Origin: Evansella clarkii
GTDB taxonomy: Bacteria > Bacillota > Bacilli > Bacillales > Salisediminibacteriaceae
Length of the DNA: 64,000 bases
Direction: 5' to 3'
Assembly: GCF_002019695.1 (NCBI RefSeq)
Contig: NZ_KV917376.1
Location: 1 to 64,000 of the forward strand
The notes below the pieces were generated by a model. The model saw only the letters and a program-made list of their open reading frames with translations, had not been told where the DNA came from and searched no databases. Shown here piece by piece: positions 1 through 7,686 of this stretch; the first letter of the stretch is position 1, and each line of letters opens with the position of its first letter. The position numbers and the translations under genes are program-made.

Positions 1-203
1 CCGTTTGTTTCTGTAATGCTTTAAACAATTCCTTATAGAAATTAAAGGACTACATACTAAGAAGTCCAGGTGTATTAAATGTATTGTATCAGAAAATATT
101 TACAATTTTTTATACAGTTAGTTATAATGTTAAATACCGATGTACCTTTGACTTAAACGTGGGATCTCTTAATAAGTGAAGCCTTGCCGTTTGTTTGAGG
201 ACA

Positions 204-236
204 TTGGTTCTTTTATTGGTACAAATATTGTAAAAT
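204..236 (+). promoter_or_regulatory. Promoter of the IS110 leader RNA
   Basis: A TAAAAT -10 box lies at 231-236. The best -35 candidate is TTGGTT at 204-209, with a long 21-bp spacer. The predicted transcription start, about 243, coincides with the first base of the closing stem of the structured RNA. The -10 box is convincing and the -35 is weak. Confidence 0.4.
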
Positions 237-242
237 AGAGAT

Positions 243-394
243 GTGCAGTGACCTTTATGGTGATTCCGACCTTAACTGGAATGGGGCTAGAACAACTAGA
301 CCTCTAATATTGGTGTGAGGCACTCCACAATTTATTGGCACTGCACTTATATAAAAAAGGAATCTACTCCTGTCATTTTAGGCAGGATTTTTTT
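243..394 (+). ncRNA. Candidate IS110 bridge RNA
   Basis: A self-contained unit of about 150 nt lies inside the IS, upstream of the transposase. An 8-bp closing stem (GTGCAGTG 243-250 with CACTGCAC 339-346) encloses three smaller hairpins: 263-267/278-282, 287-290/296-299 and 314-317/326-329. A terminator hairpin with a T run follows (368-394), and a -10 box precedes it at 231-236. IS110-group elements are known to encode a structured RNA in this position that pairs with target and donor DNA. The segment CCUUUAUGG (252-260) could pair, with one bulge, with CCTAAAGG at the right edge (2226-2233). That match is short and only suggestive. Position, size and structure support the call; guide assignments are not established. 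Confidence 0.55.
368..394 (+). terminator. Terminator of the IS110 leader RNA
   Basis: TCCTGTC (368-374) pairs with GGCAGGA (381-387) across a 6-nt loop, with one wobble, and seven T residues follow. It separates the leader RNA from the transposase gene. Confidence 0.7.
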
Positions 395-646
395 ATTTTC
401 TAGGAGGATTTTTGAATATTTTGTCTTATATAAAAAATCAAAAAAAAGACTATATAGAGTCAGAACAAAAAAACAATATCAATTAAGCAGTTGAAACTCT
501 ACCGTTGATTGGGGCTATTACTAGACTCCTGTGTTAAATTTGAGATTTAATATCTGGCGATATAATCCTGACATACTACATTGGGCATAAGCTCTCACAG
601 AAACTTGGATAGTCAGATATGTCATACTGCTGTACTAGGAGGAGAA

Positions 647-2071
647 ATGACAAAAGATACCATTACTCCATTTAGTTATGGAAATGACGCACAAAACAGG
701 CAAGAAGAACAACGTAAGTTTTATCAGTTTTATGTTGGTATTGATATTGGAGCGAGTTTTCATGTGGCTTCGTGTATCCAGTTTGATGCTTTTTTAGATC
801 CAAAGGGGATTGCTTGGAAACGGACGAAAACCATGAAATTTAACTCTGATAGTGCTGGAATAGCCGATTTTCTAATGGCATTAGAAAAGATTGAAAAACA
901 ATTTAACCTTACTAAAAAAGACTTTTTAGTTTTACTTGAGCCAACAGGTGGACATTATTCTTATCTCATTCAACAAGTGCTTTTAAACAAAGGATATGAT
1001 TTGTATCAAGTAGAAAATAGAGCTGTTGGAGAGTTTCGTAAGAATAATTTAGGTATCACTGAAAAGACAGATTCCATGGATGCGAAAGTAATTTCCTACA
1101 TGGGGTGGCATAAGCAGTTACATCCACATATGCAGGGTGTATCCCTTATTCGCCCACAATCTGTTCTTCAATCCTTGTTTCGGACGGTAATGCGTGACCG
1201 CTGGTATTTAAATGTCCAATTAACACGTAGGAAAAATCAAGTCCAACAACTATTAAAGGTGACTCACCCAGACTTAAATAAGGCGTTTAAAAGCTTATCC
1301 AGTCCGTCTGTAATGAAGTTAGTTTTGGAATACCCTACTGCCCTTCACTTGAAGGAAGCTTCGGCTGAAGAGATTTACAATACATTATTAACGGCTGGTG
1401 CTAAAAGTGTAGCTAAAAAAGCAGCCAATGTATTGGCTAAGGTTACGCCTTATACGGTCGCCGTGCCAGTTGAACACCTTGTAGGAAGACAAAAATGGCT
1501 GATAGAAGAAGCCTTACGACTTGAGGAAAGCATTAAACTTATAGACGAAGAGATTCATACTCTCCTTTGGGGGAACGTTGAAAAGGGGATTGACCCCCAC
1601 CCATATACCGAAATCCTTATGTCGCTTCCTTTCATAAGTGAAAATATTGCTTGTACACTAATTGGTGTTATTGGAGATATTGAACGATTTAACACATATA
1701 AAGAGTTCAAGAAATACCTGGGCGTTTCTTCAGAAAATAAGCAGTCTGGCACTTCAGTAACTGGAACTAGGCAAACGTACAGTGGTGTACGGGACGCACG
1801 TAGAGTTCTTTATCAAATCTCTTTAATTATATTGGCAAATGGTCAAAAAAAACCAACCGTTTTTAAAGCATATTATGACCGCAAAGTAGAGGAAGGAATG
1901 AATAAGAAGAAAGCTATCGGACACCTTTGTGGTAAAATAGCTGCCCTTATTTATACTCTTCTAAAAAATGGAGTGAAGTATGATCCTATAATACATGCGA
2001 AAGCATGTGGTATTAAGGCTGAGCAGTTATATGGCGATAATTTAGATAAAGAGCCACAGTTATTGAAATAG
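647..2071 (+). CDS. IS110-family transposase (DEDD recombinase)
   Basis: 474-residue DNA recombinase that moves the IS. The N-terminal RuvC-like domain carries the DEDD set: D33 in VGIDIG, E98 in LLEPTGG, and D142 and D145 in EKTDSMDAK. The C-terminal Tnp_20-type domain (about residues 330-430) contains KQSG, where the serine nucleophile of this family is expected. The start is the ATG at 647 because AGGAGG (637-642) sits just upstream; the frame stays open 22 codons further but without a ribosome site. At 474 residues it is longer than many IS110 transposases (often 330-420). The frame is intact, so the element may be active, probably guided by the RNA at 243-394. Confidence 0.95.
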   Translation: MTKDTITPFSYGNDAQNRQEEQRKFYQFYVGIDIGASFHVASCIQFDAFLDPKGIAWKRTKTMKFNSDSAGIADFLMALEKIEKQFNLTKKDFLVLLEPTGGHYSYLIQQVLLNKGYDLYQVENRAVGEFRKNNLGITEKTDSMDAKVISYMGWHKQLHPHMQGVSLIRPQSVLQSLFRTVMRDRWYLNVQLTRRKNQVQQLLKVTHPDLNKAFKSLSSPSVMKLVLEYPTALHLKEASAEEIYNTLLTAGAKSVAKKAANVLAKVTPYTVAVPVEHLVGRQKWLIEEALRLEESIKLIDEEIHTLLWGNVEKGIDPHPYTEILMSLPFISENIACTLIGVIGDIERFNTYKEFKKYLGVSSENKQSGTSVTGTRQTYSGVRDARRVLYQISLIILANGQKKPTVFKAYYDRKVEEGMNKKKAIGHLCGKIAALIYTLLKNGVKYDPIIHAKACGIKAEQLYGDNLDKEPQLLK

Positions 2072-2163
2072 GTGAAAAGAGTTATATCTAACATTATTGT
2101 TTATGGATATTTATGTATATTTATGTATTTATTATACAGTTCTCTAAGTCTTTTAAATTGTAG

Positions 2164-2199
2164 AAACCCCTAAATTTTTGCATGGAATTAGGGGTTTTT
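2164..2199 (+). terminator. Terminator after the transposase
   Basis: AAACCCCTAA (2164-2173) pairs with TTAGGGGTTT (2188-2197) and runs into T residues. It lies inside the right end of the IS. Confidence 0.8.
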
Positions 2200-2272
2200 C
2201 ATTATTAATTTTTTATTTTTAATTTCCTAAAGGACTACACTACATTTAAGTGCCTTCTTTCACATGTTACTC

Positions 2273-2782
2273 CTATGCCTTATTATTAAGTACCACTTGG
2301 GCAATTTGTTTTTCTCCATTCTTCTCAAATATCTTATATGTATGCATACCTATTTTCTCTGCAACCTTCTGTGATGGGATATTTTTAAGTGTGGTGTATG
2401 AAAATATCTTGGAATAATTCAACACTTCAAATGCATAATTCTTACAAGCGTTCGCCGCTTCTGATGCATACCCTTTATTCCAATAGTTTTTTATAATATG
2501 AAAACCAATCTCTGGTACTAATTCATTTTCTATTTCTTGCATTGTAATGCCACAATCTCCAATTAATTTTTCTCCATCTTTTAGAATAACTGCCCATAAC
2601 CCATGGTTATATTTTTTATAATTATCTATATTCCATTGAATCCAATTTTCTACCTTCTTCTGATTAAAGGGTTCAGGGTAATATTGCATTGATTCAGGGT
2701 CAGAAAGAACCTTACATAACTCTCGTGTATCTCCTATTACCAATTCCCTTAAATATAGTCTCTCAGTCTCGATTATTTTCAT
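2273..2782 (-). CDS. GNAT acetyltransferase, RimJ/RimL type
   Basis: 169-residue acetyl-CoA-dependent N-acetyltransferase of the ribosomal-protein/small-molecule (Acetyltransf_3) type. It opens with the typical IIETERLYLRE strand and continues with WAVI, IGDCGI, EIGFHI and the acetyl-CoA loop region KNYWNKGYASEA. The late motif SQKVAEKIGM is also characteristic. The start chosen is ATG 2782, preceded by AAGGGTG at a 6-nt spacing; an in-frame GTG lies three codons upstream. It stands alone between the IS and a long gene-free stretch. The substrate cannot be told from sequence. Confidence 0.85.
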   Translation of the reverse strand: MKIIETERLYLRELVIGDTRELCKVLSDPESMQYYPEPFNQKKVENWIQWNIDNYKKYNHGLWAVILKDGEKLIGDCGITMQEIENELVPEIGFHIIKNYWNKGYASEAANACKNYAFEVLNYSKIFSYTTLKNIPSQKVAEKIGMHTYKIFEKNGEKQIAQVVLNNKA

Positions 2783-2791
2783 AGTTTTCAC

Positions 2792-3510
2792 CCTTGTATT
2801 GTAATAAATGCTTTTTACTGAATATTCTATTCCAATTTTTTGTATCTCCTGCTTCGTTGGATTTAATAAAAAAATAGGATTGTTACTTATTATTTAAACT
2901 CCAAATCCTTTAATTATAGGAATGCTCCCTTTTGGAACAAGAGCAGCGAGAGCTTACTGAGCTCTTGCTACCCGATAGTTGAATAAGAGAAACGACACAT
3001 TCTTATGCTATCGCTCCTCCATTTGTTTTCAACAACGTTAACTAAACTGCCATCCATACTCCTTAACATTATATATTTTCTATATTTGTCATTTATAAAT
3101 TACAGACATTGTGTTTCACCGTTTACCGCAATACTTTAAGTAATTTCCTCACAAATTGATTATTTTAATTAAATATACTTTAACATAAAATGCCAACTAA
3201 TAAGTTAAAAAATTCTGCAACTAGAATGGTTTGGGGAATTATTCAACAAAACAAAAAGACTGGATCACTTACTCTTTTCCAGCCCAAAATAAACTCATTC
3301 GAAATCTCGCCCCTTAAACCCCCATTCCACCGTCGCTTATAAAGTAAAGTTTTGCTGCCGAATCCCCGTTTTGGAGTTTTTCTGATTCAAAAATGCCCGT
3401 TTCCCCCCGCTTTTTTCAAGTTTTTTTGGGCAGTTAAAATAAAGTTTACCGATAATGGAAGGAAGAGAAAATCGAGAAAAGATAGATGGGGCAAGGGCTG
3501 GGCATGAAAA
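2792..3510. other. Gene-free intergenic stretch
   Basis: About 720 bp with no supportable gene. The only structure I see is an imperfect inverted repeat, CAAGAGC (2938-2944) with GCTCTTG (2961-2967). The lack of genes next to an insertion sequence suggests decayed sequence, but no ancestor is recognisable. Confidence 0.5.
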
Positions 3511-3574
3511 AGACCTGGAAATCGGAAATGTTTATTTTACCGAAAACCAGGTCTAAATCGGAAATGTTTATTTT
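3511..3574 (-). terminator. Terminator-like hairpin overlapping a 20-bp direct repeat
   Basis: AGACCTGG (3511-3518) pairs with CCAGGTCT (3547-3554), and on the minus strand the hairpin runs into five T residues, so it can end the rlmD transcript. The 28-nt loop is long. The sequence AAATCGGAAATGTTTATTTT occurs in the loop (3519-3538) and again just outside it (3555-3574). Confidence 0.55.
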
Positions 3575-3604
3575 GGTTAAGTAGTTTACTTTTTAATTAG
3601 ACAT

Positions 3605-5008
3605 TTACAAAGCAAGCTCCGAGACTACTTCCACTTGTGCAGTTTGTGGGAACATGTCCACTGGCTGGAGGGATTTTAGTTTGTATCCGCCCTTTGCCAG
3701 GTCGTTGACGTTTTTTGCTAAGGTAGACGGGTTGCAGGAAACATATACAATACGCTTTGGCTTCACACGGAGCAATGTTTCGATGAACGACCTGTCCAGT
3801 CCTGTCCTCGGCGGGTCTACTACAACCACATCCGGGTGCCAGCCTTCCTTCTCCCATTTTGGCAGCCATGTTTCTGCTTTGCCTGTCACATAGTGAGCAT
3901 GGTGTACACCGTGCGCCTCGGCATTCTTCCTGGCATCCTGGATCGCTTCATCGATGACATCCATGCCTCTCAGTTCAGTCGCTCCATCTGCGAGCCAGAG
4001 TCCAATCGTCCCAACACCACAGTATGCATCAACGACTTTCTCTTTTCCTGAAAGTTTTGCTGCTTCTTTTGCCGCGTTATAGAGCTTCTTCGTCTGAACA
4101 GGATTGAGCTGAAAAAATGCCCTGGGAGACAGGTTAAAACTGAATTCGCTCATTTTTTCTTCAATTTTATCCTTCCCGAATAGGGTCACTGTTTCATCGC
4201 CAAAAACAAGGGATGTTTTTTTCGGATTAATGTTTTGCATAATAGAAGTCACATCCGGAAAGCGCCGTTTTATCTCGTCGATGAGTAATTTACCTTTCGG
4301 GATGTCTTTTTCTTTCGTTACGAGCACCACCTGGTATTCCCCAGTTTCAAAACCAACTCTCGTTACGATCGTTCTGATGACACCGCTTCTTTTTCTTTCA
4401 TTATAAACGGGTATCTTCAGATCCTCGATGATCTGTTTTACTGTATTTGTCACTTTATTTGTCTGGGGGTGCTGAACGGCACAGTCCTCCAGGTCAATGA
4501 GCCGGTGGCTGTTTGTGCTGTACAGACCGGCGATAACTTTACCTTTTTCCGTTCCAACCTGGAGCTGGCTCTTGTTCCGGTAATTCCACGGGTCGTCCAT
4601 GCCGATTGTATCCTTGAAATTGATTTTATCAAGATTAATCTTCGTATATCTTTCAAATGCCTGGCGGACGATATCCTTCTTTGATCTGAGCTGTCCTCCG
4701 TACGCCATATGCTGCAGCTGGCACCCGCCGCACTCTGCATATACAGGACAGGGGGGAGCTACTCTGTCTTTTGATTCTTTCCTGATTTTAACTATCTTTC
4801 CTGTTGCAAACTTGCCTTCCGCTTTCGTCACTTCACAAACGATTTCTTCGCCGGGAAGCGCACCGGGAACGAAGACAACCTGCCGTTTAAAAAAGCCTAC
4901 TCCTTCTCCGTCAATGCCCATTCGTTTGATTGTGAGCGGGAAGCGCTGACCTTTTTTGATTTTCAGCTGGCTATTGTCTTTCCCGGTGTCTTTTCGCTGC
5001 TGCTTCAC
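3605..5008 (-). CDS. rlmD: 23S rRNA (uracil-5-)-methyltransferase, RlmD/RlmCD family
   Basis: 467-residue SAM-dependent methyltransferase that makes 5-methyluridine in 23S rRNA. An N-terminal TRAM RNA-binding domain spans about residues 18-75. C87, C93, C96 and C176 match the iron-sulfur cysteine set of the RumA/RlmD group. The SAM loop is YCGVGTIG (329-336), followed by DPPRTG (398-403) and the nucleophile C425 in YVSCNPSTL. The start is a GTG behind GAGGTGA; a nearby ATG is in another frame and dies after 14 codons. It lies 17 bp after the DNA glycosylase gene, so the two are probably cotranscribed. The neighbourhood resembles B. subtilis yfjO-yfjP, so this is probably the YfjO paralogue; which uridine it modifies is not settled. 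Confidence 0.9.
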   Translation of the reverse strand: MKQQRKDTGKDNSQLKIKKGQRFPLTIKRMGIDGEGVGFFKRQVVFVPGALPGEEIVCEVTKAEGKFATGKIVKIRKESKDRVAPPCPVYAECGGCQLQHMAYGGQLRSKKDIVRQAFERYTKINLDKINFKDTIGMDDPWNYRNKSQLQVGTEKGKVIAGLYSTNSHRLIDLEDCAVQHPQTNKVTNTVKQIIEDLKIPVYNERKRSGVIRTIVTRVGFETGEYQVVLVTKEKDIPKGKLLIDEIKRRFPDVTSIMQNINPKKTSLVFGDETVTLFGKDKIEEKMSEFSFNLSPRAFFQLNPVQTKKLYNAAKEAAKLSGKEKVVDAYCGVGTIGLWLADGATELRGMDVIDEAIQDARKNAEAHGVHHAHYVTGKAETWLPKWEKEGWHPDVVVVDPPRTGLDRSFIETLLRVKPKRIVYVSCNPSTLAKNVNDLAKGGYKLKSLQPVDMFPQTAQVEVVSELAL

Positions 5009-5025
5009 TCATTTCACCTCATTGA

Positions 5026-5934
5026 TTAATCAGACTCTAAACTTTCCCATAAATATAATGAAGCATACGTCCTGTATGGCTTCCATGCTTCGGATTTATC
5101 TATCATTACCTCTTTAGATGGCTTTTTATCAAGTTTATAATACTTCTTCATCCCGTTCTGTATACCTATATCAGCAACCGGGAATAAATCCAGCCTCCCC
5201 AACCCGAACATCAGGAAATTTTCCGCAGTCCAGCGCCCGATTCCTCTAATGGCTATAAGGCGGCTTATTACTTCCTCATCATCCAGACTCTTTAAGCTTT
5301 CAAGGTCAAGAAGACCGTCAGTAATGAGCCGGGAAGTATCTATCACATATTCCGCTTTTCTGCGGCTGAATTGCAAGGCTATCAAGTCTTCCGGCTCAAG
5401 CCTGCTTACTTTATCTGGAGACGGATAAAACCAGACACCTTCGATTTCTGTACCAAAATTTTGTTTGAATCTGTTAGAAAGAACGAATGCAAAAGACATG
5501 TTCAGCTGCTGATGTATGATTGTTTTCATTAAACAGCCATATAATTGAAAATCACACACGAACGGCGTGCCCCGGAACTGGCTGAACAGCTGGTCTAATT
5601 CTGTATCCTGAAAGTACTGGTAAATTGTTTCAAGGGGAATATCCCAGTGGAATATTTCATTTAACCTTTTGAAAAGTTTGTCCTGGTCAACCTTGCTATC
5701 TGTCACTATTTCAAAAACAGGTTCCTCAAAGCTCCCAGTCTGTGTGACATCCACTACCGCTTGTTTTTCATCTATAAGAAGGGGGATCCTCAATGTTTGC
5801 TCTTCCACATTCGTCAGGGCAAGAGGATCAACTGTTAACCGCTTTAAAGCTTGTTTAAAGTTGTACGGACCTTGTACTTTTATTTGTTCGCGCATGGCTG
5901 CACCCACCTTTCCATTATACATATTACCATACAT
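5026..5934 (-). CDS. DNA-3-methyladenine glycosylase II (AlkA-like)
   Basis: Base-excision repair glycosylase of the HhH-GPD superfamily that removes alkylated purines. The helix-hairpin-helix is visible as IRGIGRWTAENFLMFGLG (about residues 229-246). D255 in FPVADIG is in the position of the catalytic aspartate. An AlkA_N-like beta domain precedes it (about residues 20-110). The frame opens at 5934; ATG 5895, behind AAAGGTGGG, is an equally good start and gives 289 residues. There is no N-terminal Ada domain. It is the upstream partner of rlmD in a two-gene unit, as in the yfjP-yfjO pair of Bacillus. Confidence 0.85.
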   Translation of the reverse strand: MYGNMYNGKVGAAMREQIKVQGPYNFKQALKRLTVDPLALTNVEEQTLRIPLLIDEKQAVVDVTQTGSFEEPVFEIVTDSKVDQDKLFKRLNEIFHWDIPLETIYQYFQDTELDQLFSQFRGTPFVCDFQLYGCLMKTIIHQQLNMSFAFVLSNRFKQNFGTEIEGVWFYPSPDKVSRLEPEDLIALQFSRRKAEYVIDTSRLITDGLLDLESLKSLDDEEVISRLIAIRGIGRWTAENFLMFGLGRLDLFPVADIGIQNGMKKYYKLDKKPSKEVMIDKSEAWKPYRTYASLYLWESLESD

Positions 5935-6021
5935 AGGCCTCTTCCTTAACTTGGCAGCCCAAAACTCCTTGTGTGTTTGTTAAAATAGAGTGCGACAACG
6001 TTATTTAGGGAGAGATGTGTA

Positions 6022-6387
6022 GTGTCAATCGCGACGGATATTGCCTCGCTGCAGATTATGGCAGAGGTGTATAAGAAAAAAAACTTACAGGACATTCTCG
6101 AGAAGACTGTAAACAGTCTTGTGGAACAAGTGCCTTATATTGACTGGTCCGGAATTTATTTTTACGAGAACGGAAAGGAAGTAAGCCTCCTCGCTGCTTC
6201 AGACAGTGAAGATGATCTGGCATGGGAATCAAACGGGGAACTGAAATTTCCAATTAAAAATTCTAAAAATGAAAATATCGGGATAATGATCGTACGGACA
6301 CGGGAAGTGATTGCGTTTGATGTAACTGATGTGAGCACTTTGGAAACAATCGCATCAGCTATCGGTGAGCTTAGTCTCGCTAACTAA
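6022..6387 (+). CDS. GAF-domain protein
   Basis: 121-residue single-domain GAF protein (small-molecule sensor fold). The characteristic features are DWSGIYFYENG near the start of the fold, a central strand FPIKNSKNENIGIMIV, and the terminal helix FDVTDVSTLETIASAIGELS. There is no output domain, so it is a stand-alone sensor or an fRMsr-like protein. The cysteines of free methionine sulfoxide reductases are absent, so that activity is unlikely. The start is GTG 6022, behind AGGGAGAG. It runs divergently from alkA and converges on pdaA, with a terminator directly after it. Ligand unknown. Confidence 0.7.
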   Translation: MSIATDIASLQIMAEVYKKKNLQDILEKTVNSLVEQVPYIDWSGIYFYENGKEVSLLAASDSEDDLAWESNGELKFPIKNSKNENIGIMIVRTREVIAFDVTDVSTLETIASAIGELSLAN

Positions 6388-6421
6388 ACATTTATGTTTC
6401 ACTGCTGCAGTGCATTGATAA

Positions 6422-6458
6422 ACCCCTGAGCCATTGTTCATGGCGCAGGGGTATTTTT
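6422..6458 (+). terminator. Terminator after the GAF gene
   Basis: ACCCCTG (6422-6428) pairs with CAGGGGT (6446-6452), with an inner CCAT/ATGG stem, followed by ATTTTT. Confidence 0.75.
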
Positions 6459-7242
6459 AATCAATAAATCCTTTTTTAATCATCAAATCATCCAGGCTTT
6501 TAAATGTATATCCCTGGCTCTCCAGATCATCAATAATTTTAGGCAGAGCTTCCGCATTATCGCTGGAGACAGAATGAAGAAGCATTACCGCTCCAGGATG
6601 AATCCGGTTCATTACTGAATCATATGCATGCTTCCAGCCCTTCTGCTGATTTGTTTCCCAGTCTTTATAAGCGAACGACCAAAAAACATTTGTATAACCG
6701 AGCTCTTCCGATTTAACGAGTGTTCTTTCACTGAAAATTCCTCTTGGCGGCCGAAGATACCTCATGTCATCGTCACCTGTTACATTTTCATACTCTGTTC
6801 TTAAGCTTTCCAGCTCACGTACGAGCCGCTCATCGGACACTTCCGGTAAGCTCGGGTGGTGGTAAGAATGGTTCCCGACAATATGCCCTTCTTCCACCAT
6901 TCTTTTAACTAAGTCCTCTTCTGTCTTTAAATAATGCCCTGTGATAAAAAAGGCTGCAGGCACTTGTTTATCTTTAAGCACATCCAGTACTTTCTCTGTA
7001 TATCCATTTTCATAGCCGTTGTCAAACGTAAGATAAATTTCCTTTTTTGTCGTATCGCCGATATAAAATCCGCCATACGTTTTCAGTAACTCTTCAAAAT
7101 GGGCTTCTGTCGTTGCCGGCTGATTATTTTTTGACGGATTAAAACTCCAGTTATAAGCTTCATTACTGTAGGCCATTACCTGGGAAATAAGCGACAAACT
7201 GAATAAACATAAAAGCACTGAATATACGATTGCTTTTTTCAT
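6457..7242 (-). CDS. pdaA: Delta-lactam-biosynthetic de-N-acetylase PdaA
   Basis: 261-residue polysaccharide deacetylase that removes the acetyl group from muramic acid so that muramic-delta-lactam can form in the spore cortex. A Sec signal sequence covers residues 1-24. The NodB-fold motifs are visible: TFDNGYENGYT (D74), NHSYHHP (H125, H129), LRPPRG (163-168) and LLHSVS (H223). The Asn after the catalytic Asp, in place of the usual second Asp, is characteristic of PdaA. Length and motif spacing match B. subtilis PdaA. It marks the organism as a spore former. It appears monocistronic. Confidence 0.93.
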   Translation of the reverse strand: MKKAIVYSVLLCLFSLSLISQVMAYSNEAYNWSFNPSKNNQPATTEAHFEELLKTYGGFYIGDTTKKEIYLTFDNGYENGYTEKVLDVLKDKQVPAAFFITGHYLKTEEDLVKRMVEEGHIVGNHSYHHPSLPEVSDERLVRELESLRTEYENVTGDDDMRYLRPPRGIFSERTLVKSEELGYTNVFWSFAYKDWETNQQKGWKHAYDSVMNRIHPGAVMLLHSVSSDNAEALPKIIDDLESQGYTFKSLDDLMIKKGFID

Positions 7243-7318
7243 TTAACACCCTCACCTTATTTCTCTTTAATATGTGATAGTGTTATTTTTCAGTTATTCT
7301 GGTGTTTTCATACATACC

Positions 7319-7489
7319 TTATATGTTACCAGCATATTTTTTTACTGCCTCACTCAGTTCGTCTTCAAGTTCTGTAAGGGTAAGTTCATATAAATGCTGA
7401 TCTCCCTTTTTAAATATTCCTTGCTGGATAAGCTGGCTGATCAGATAATTCTTCCTTGCTCTTATGGCGATTTGAATGTATTTAGACAT
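7319..7489 (-). CDS. Fur-regulated basic protein FbpA-like
   Basis: 56-residue small protein with the FbpA-type pattern ARKNYLISQLIQQGIFKKG, then LYELTLTELEDEL. In B. subtilis, Fbp proteins are Fur-controlled helpers of the iron-sparing response. The start is ATG 7489, behind GGGAGGGAAGG; the frame extends nine codons upstream without a ribosome site. No clear Fur box is visible in the short upstream gap, so iron control is assumed from the family only. A second Fbp-like gene lies at 23564-23704. Confidence 0.6.
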   Translation of the reverse strand: MSKYIQIAIRARKNYLISQLIQQGIFKKGDQHLYELTLTELEDELSEAVKKYAGNI

Positions 7490-7629
7490 TTCGCCTTCCC
7501 TCCCTTTACTCAACAATGGTATTTTACAGGTCGAAGCTTAGGTCATATTTAAAATAACAAATGCTTCGCAGTTGAACAGTAACTTTGTCAGAAAGGCTGA
7601 CGGAGAAATTTTACCGGCCTCCTGCAGAG

Positions 7630-7670
7630 ACAAAAAAGAAGCAGTGCCCGTATAGGAGCTCCTGCTTCTT
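7630..7670 (-). terminator. Terminator after fumA
   Basis: AAGAAGCAG (7636-7644) pairs with CTGCTTCTT (7662-7670). On the minus strand the stem runs into TTTTTTG. Confidence 0.8.
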
Positions 7671-7686
7671 CTGCATATACTCAGAC

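Larger units (their letters stand above)
43..2239 (+). mobile_element. IS110-family insertion sequence
   Basis: A DEDD transposase gene (647-2071) lies between two copies of TAAAGGACTACA, at 43-54 and 2228-2239, which I take as the element edges (about 2.2 kb). I see no terminal inverted repeats. The long non-coding stretch is on the left of the gene, the arrangement known for the IS110 group; IS1111-type elements carry it on the right. That left end holds a compact structured transcription unit (243-394). IS110 elements usually share only a short core with their target, so a 12-bp direct repeat is longer than expected and may reflect similar donor and target sequences. The exact ends are inferred, not proven. 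Confidence 0.75.

Noticed and set aside
412-486. 24-codon TTG-start peptide gene in the IS110 left end with AGGAGG upstream
   Set aside because: Lys/Asn-rich low-complexity product just after a terminator. It is too short and AT-biased to support as a gene.
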